A DNA stretch of 64,000 bases from Nitrospira sp. (lineage in GTDB: Bacteria > Nitrospirota > Nitrospiria > Nitrospirales > Nitrospiraceae). Below the pieces are notes generated by a model, which saw only the letters and a program-made list of their open reading frames with translations, had not been told where the DNA came from and did no database searches. Position numbers and translations under genes: made by a program. The stretch is from assembly GCA_029194665.1 (NCBI GenBank), contig JARFXO010000002.1, forward strand, positions 62,001 to 126,000. Reading direction: 5' to 3'. Positions 61,115 to 64,000 of the stretch are shown piece after piece (the first letter of the stretch is position 1; every line of letters begins with the position of its first letter).

Positions 61115-61125
61115 TTTGTTACATG
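61105..61125 (+). promoter_or_regulatory. Palindromic operator overlapping the -10 box and start codon
   Basis: CATGTAACA-TTT-TGTTACATG is a perfect inverted repeat of 9-base arms. The left arm contains most of the -10 hexamer and the right arm ends in the ATG start codon. It is well placed for autorepression by the helix-turn-helix repressor it precedes. Confidence 0.7.
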
Positions 61126-61665
61126 CAGCCTCATGAACTCAAACAGGTGCGGACCTCCCTCGGGTTGACCCAAGACACCCTTGCGCAAACCCTCAAAGTG
61201 ACGCGGCAGACTATCAATCGGTACGAGCAGAAGATCGTGCCGATCCCCACCACCGTGGAATTGGCTCTGATGCAACTCAGCTCCTCCCAGATTCCGCTGG
61301 CTGGGGTTGTCGCGGCAGGGGCGCCCATTGAACCGATTCCTCAGATGGAACGCGTCGAGGTGCCGAAAAGTATGGTCGGTCGTGGAGAGACCTTCGCCCT
61401 TCGGGTCAAAGGCACGTCCATGCAGAATGAAGGCATCTTCCCGGGTGACATTGTCGTGGTGCAGAAACAAGCCACTGCCCGCAATGGGCAGACCGTGATC
61501 GCCTTGGTGAATGGCGAGGCGACAATCAAGACGTATTACCGCAAGGCCGGTATGGTGGAACTACATCCCGCCAATGACGCCATGCAGCCGATCATCATCA
61601 AGCCATCGGACAGCTTCCAGATCGAAGGGATTGCTGTCGGCGTCATCCGTCATCTCCGAAAGTGA
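61123..61665 (+). CDS. LexA-like repressor (XRE helix-turn-helix with S24 peptidase)
   Basis: The 180-residue protein begins with a helix-turn-helix of the XRE type (LTQDTLAQTLKVTRQTINRY). A self-cleavage Ala-Gly in VVAAGAPIEP lies near residue 65. The S24 domain has the nucleophile Ser in VKGTSMQNEGIFPGD and the Lys in NGEATIKTYYRK. RecA-stimulated cleavage is the expected inactivation route. It precedes imuB by 19 bases and should link the mutasome genes to DNA damage. A helix-turn-helix of XRE rather than LexA winged-helix type separates it from the host LexA. Confidence 0.88.
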   Translation: MQPHELKQVRTSLGLTQDTLAQTLKVTRQTINRYEQKIVPIPTTVELALMQLSSSQIPLAGVVAAGAPIEPIPQMERVEVPKSMVGRGETFALRVKGTSMQNEGIFPGDIVVVQKQATARNGQTVIALVNGEATIKTYYRKAGMVELHPANDAMQPIIIKPSDSFQIEGIAVGVIRHLRK

Positions 61666-61684
61666 TGCCTCGGCTGCTGGCACC

Positions 61685-62869
61685 ATGGAGCGCCAGATTG
61701 TCTGCTTTGGGATTCCTGCCTTCGAAGTCGCCCTCGCGCGGCTGCATGATCGCAGTCTCTCGACGCGACCACTCGCGATCGCTCCATTAAATACCTCGCG
61801 TGCGCTTCTGCGTGAAGTCTCATCCGAAGCTGAACAAGCAGGCCTTACAATCGGCATGTCCGTCGAGCAAGCCCGACGGGTTTGCCCATCCCTGCATGTT
61901 CTCGCTCCGAATCCCTCTCGCGTTCGCACCACGGAGGCGTCGTTGCTTCACATCGTGAGCCGCTATGCTCCGGTCTGGGAAACGGTTCAGGCTGGATCCT
62001 TCGTGATGGATCTGACCGGGACCGGACGCCTCTTCGGACCTACCTATGACATTGCAGCGAAGGTCCAGCATGAAGTCCTCGCCCAATATCGACTTGATGG
62101 GGTCGCCGGTGTGGGGAGCAACAAGCTGGTGGCTCAGACTGCGGCGACGTTGATTCAGCCTTCAGAACTGTATGATGTCCGACCTGGCTCTGAGCCGGTA
62201 TTCATGGCGCCGCTCTTTGTACGCACCCTGCCAGGCATGCAGCGGCCATGCATGAGACAGGTCCTGACGCGGCTCGATGATCTGAACCTCGACCGGCTCG
62301 GGGACGTGGCGGAGAGTCCCGTTGACGCGTTGGAAGTGGCGTTGGGGGATTATGCCAGGCAACTCTCCCGCTGGGCGCAGGGAATCGATTTCGTACCGGT
62401 ATTGCCACAGGCGAGTCAGCCCCAGCTCGAAGAGACGGTCCTCCTCGATCCAGATGAAATCGATGATCCGGTGCTGACCGGTCGGTCGCTGGATGCCCTG
62501 CAAAGGCTCTGCCGGACGCTGCGGAGTCAGCGTCGTGTCTGTGGCCGTCTATCCCTCACCATCCGCTATAGCGATGACCTCGAAGTAACCAAACACGAGC
62601 GCGTCACGCCTGAGACCTGCTGGGAATGTGATCTGTCTCACGTGGTGCGATCACTCTTTCAGAAGTGTATGCGTCGGCGAATTCGACTTCGCGCGATGAC
62701 GCTCAGTATGGCTGGCTTGACCGGCTTTGCCGAGCAAGGCCTGCTGTTCGATGCTCGGCCTGTTGAGGAACAGCGTCTGCAAGAACGGGCCAAGAAGCTC
62801 GCCGTCGCGCTCGATCAGCTCCATGCCCGATTCGGTGAGCAGGTCATTTGGTATGGCAGGAGTAGTTGA
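61685..62869 (+). CDS. imuB: ImuB-like Y-family polymerase paralogue
   Basis: The start is taken as ATG 61685, where the Y-family domain begins (MERQIVCFGIPAFEVALARL); the frame itself is open from 61511. About 394 residues. VSSEAEQAGLTIGMSVEQAR and PVWETVQAGSFVMDLTGTGR, with GVGSNKLVAQTAA, follow the DinB order. The metal-binding Asp of the first motif and the Asp-Glu pair of the second are missing, as in ImuB proteins, which serve as an adaptor rather than a polymerase. The stop is directly followed by the GTG of dnaE2. Confidence 0.87.
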   Translation: MERQIVCFGIPAFEVALARLHDRSLSTRPLAIAPLNTSRALLREVSSEAEQAGLTIGMSVEQARRVCPSLHVLAPNPSRVRTTEASLLHIVSRYAPVWETVQAGSFVMDLTGTGRLFGPTYDIAAKVQHEVLAQYRLDGVAGVGSNKLVAQTAATLIQPSELYDVRPGSEPVFMAPLFVRTLPGMQRPCMRQVLTRLDDLNLDRLGDVAESPVDALEVALGDYARQLSRWAQGIDFVPVLPQASQPQLEETVLLDPDEIDDPVLTGRSLDALQRLCRTLRSQRRVCGRLSLTIRYSDDLEVTKHERVTPETCWECDLSHVVRSLFQKCMRRRIRLRAMTLSMAGLTGFAEQGLLFDARPVEEQRLQERAKKLAVALDQLHARFGEQVIWYGRSS

Positions 62870-64000
62870 GTGGCCTTTGTCCACCTGCATACGCATTCAT
62901 GTTATTCGCCGATGTGGGGTATACCGACAGTGGAGGCCCTCTGTCAGGCCGCTCAATCACAGGGACAGGACTATCTCGCGCTCACTGATACCAATGGACT
63001 CTATGGAGCAATTCGCTTTCTAGAGGTCGCACGTGAGCATGGACTGAAGCCGATCTTGGGAGCCGAGCTGGTTTGCGGTCGGCACCGGGCCGTGCTGCTT
63101 GCGAAGACCTCCAATGGGTACGCCAATCTCTGCCGAATTCTGTCCGCCCGCCACTGTGATGCGTCCTTTGATTTCATCGAAACCGTAGCGCAGCATCGAG
63201 CGGGACTAATGATCCTGTCTGATGATCCAATTGCCCTGCCGGTGTGGCAGGCGGAGTCGGAAGAGGATCTCTACGTCGAGCTTACGCCTGGTCCAGCCTT
63301 ATCAGACTCGGTCGCATTGAGCCATCGGCTCAGACTCCCGCCGGTGGCCACAACCCGCGCCGCGTTCCTGCATCCCACGGACTATCAGGCCCATCGGCTG
63401 CTACGCGCGATCGCCGAGAACACCACCCTCTCGCGACTCAAGGCCAATCACTGTGCACTCCCCTCTCACTGGCTCATGCCGGAACCGGTGCTCGCGCGCC
63501 ATCTGCCTCATATTCCAGAGGCCATCACCAACCAGCGGCAGATTGCCGAATCGTGCTACACGGAGTGGGACTTCAAACAAACCATCTTTCCCTCTTTCCG
63601 TCAGCTCTCCTCAGACGCCGCCTTTGAAACCCTGCACCACAAAGCCTACGAAGGCGCCATCTGGCGCTATGGTGCCTTGTCTCCCGTGGTCCGCCAACGG
63701 ATCGAAAAGGAACTCGCGGTGATCCGGGAGAAGGGCTATGCCGATTACTTTCTCGTGGTGGATGAGATCGTGCGGCAAGCGCCACGGACCTGTGGTCGAG
63801 GGTCAGCCGCGGCGTCAATCGTCTCCTACTGTCTCGGCATCACCCATGTGGATCCGATCAAGCACCATCTCTTCTTTGAACGGTTTCTCAATCCCGGTCG
63901 CCACGATCCGCCGGACATCGACATTGATTTCCCGTGGGATGAGCGACCGAAGATTCTCGACTGGGTGTTCACGCACTATGGACACCAACACACAGCCATG
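62870..64000 (+). CDS. dnaE2: Error-prone DNA polymerase III alpha-type (DnaE2-like), partial
   Basis: The GTG start at 62870 directly follows the imuB stop. About 377 residues are visible. The PHP domain opens with FVHLHTHSCYSPM and has LALTDTNGLYGAIRF. The polymerase domain begins with RTCGRGSAAASIVSYCLG and includes the catalytic PPDIDIDFPWDER with its Asp pair. The gene continues past the window. With the ImuB-like protein it forms a lesion-bypass complex; imuA is absent here. Confidence 0.87.
   Translation, partial: MAFVHLHTHSCYSPMWGIPTVEALCQAAQSQGQDYLALTDTNGLYGAIRFLEVAREHGLKPILGAELVCGRHRAVLLAKTSNGYANLCRILSARHCDASFDFIETVAQHRAGLMILSDDPIALPVWQAESEEDLYVELTPGPALSDSVALSHRLRLPPVATTRAAFLHPTDYQAHRLLRAIAENTTLSRLKANHCALPSHWLMPEPVLARHLPHIPEAITNQRQIAESCYTEWDFKQTIFPSFRQLSSDAAFETLHHKAYEGAIWRYGALSPVVRQRIEKELAVIREKGYADYFLVVDEIVRQAPRTCGRGSAAASIVSYCLGITHVDPIKHHLFFERFLNPGRHDPPDIDIDFPWDERPKILDWVFTHYGHQHTAM

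Larger units (their letters stand above)
59420..64000. mobile_element. Left part of a tRNA-Phe-integrated element carrying a mutasome
   Basis: Integrase and excisionase next to the 3-prime end of a tRNA gene, then an S24 repressor, ImuB-like and DnaE2-like genes. This order is typical of a site-specifically integrated genomic island. The left attachment core should lie in the 3-prime half of the tRNA. The right end, and thus the size, is outside the window. Confidence 0.65.

Noticed and set aside
1-64000. CRISPR arrays, rRNA genes and riboswitches
   Set aside because: No array of regularly spaced repeats, no rRNA-like stretch and no known riboswitch core was seen on reading the window.

Overview
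The window looks like a chromosomal segment of a Gram-negative bacterium of medium-high GC. Evidence for the cell type is an outer-membrane polysaccharide export lipoprotein, a predicted outer-membrane beta-barrel and a Wzx/Wzy/Wzc-type assembly line. The gene families are those that accompany exosortase A (XrtA/PEP-CTERM) exopolysaccharide loci. A Nitrospira-like host fits this content but is inference only: no rRNA or core marker gene is present.

Layout. Positions 1 to 58.0 kb hold one very long surface-glycan cluster whose genes (apart from inserted transposases) are all on the minus strand, so transcription runs leftward from about 58.05 kb. Its first gene is a NusG/UpxY-type elongation factor behind an intrinsic-terminator-like hairpin. 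Next come an orphan IS3-type OrfA, the export lipoprotein, a predicted outer-membrane barrel, a fused Wzz/tyrosine autokinase, the initiating sugar-phosphate transferase and an XrtA-type deacetylase. From 50.4 to 44.3 kb lies an unusual cassette: phosphosulfolactate synthase and phosphatase (ComA, ComB), two ATP-grasp ligases and a CheR-like methyltransferase. From 44.3 to 41.3 kb are a glycosyltransferase and two methyltransferases. From 41.3 to 34.2 kb is a stand-alone acyl-building cassette: a hotdog-hotdog-SDR fusion, an AAC(3)-like acyltransferase, two acyl carrier proteins, a KAS III, a malonyltransferase and an FkbH-like glyceryl-ACP synthase. From 34.2 to 30.0 kb are a UbiA-family transferase, a methyltransferase, a HAD phosphatase and a GT39-like transferase, which look like a polyprenyl-phosphopentose donor pathway. 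From 29.9 to 24.5 kb are a predicted alpha/alpha-toroid protein, an SGNH hydrolase, a membrane-anchored phosphoesterase and a NodB-like deacetylase. From 24.5 to 4.2 kb are three asparagine-synthase-type amidotransferases, a flippase, an O-antigen-ligase-type polymerase, several glycosyltransferases, a GNAT, a DUF218 protein, a GMC oxidoreductase and a FemAB-like protein. An SDR and a partial secreted protein close the left edge. The exosortase itself is not in the window.

The cluster is broken up by mobile DNA: an IS1634-type element (2.1-4.1 kb), an IS5/IS427-type element (7.8-8.7 kb) beside a glycosyltransferase stub, an IS1380 relic (28 kb), an IS5-type element between comB and comA (48.4-49.6 kb) and an IS5-type relic (50.5 kb).

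To the right, a LuxR-type regulator (58.55 kb, plus strand) borders the cluster. A tRNA-Phe gene at 59.42 kb marks the left end of an integrated element: tyrosine integrase and excisionase (minus), then on the plus strand a LexA/S24-type repressor, an ImuB-like Y-family protein and a DnaE2-like polymerase that runs off the window. The element therefore carries a self-regulated mutasome. The right end of the element lies outside the window.
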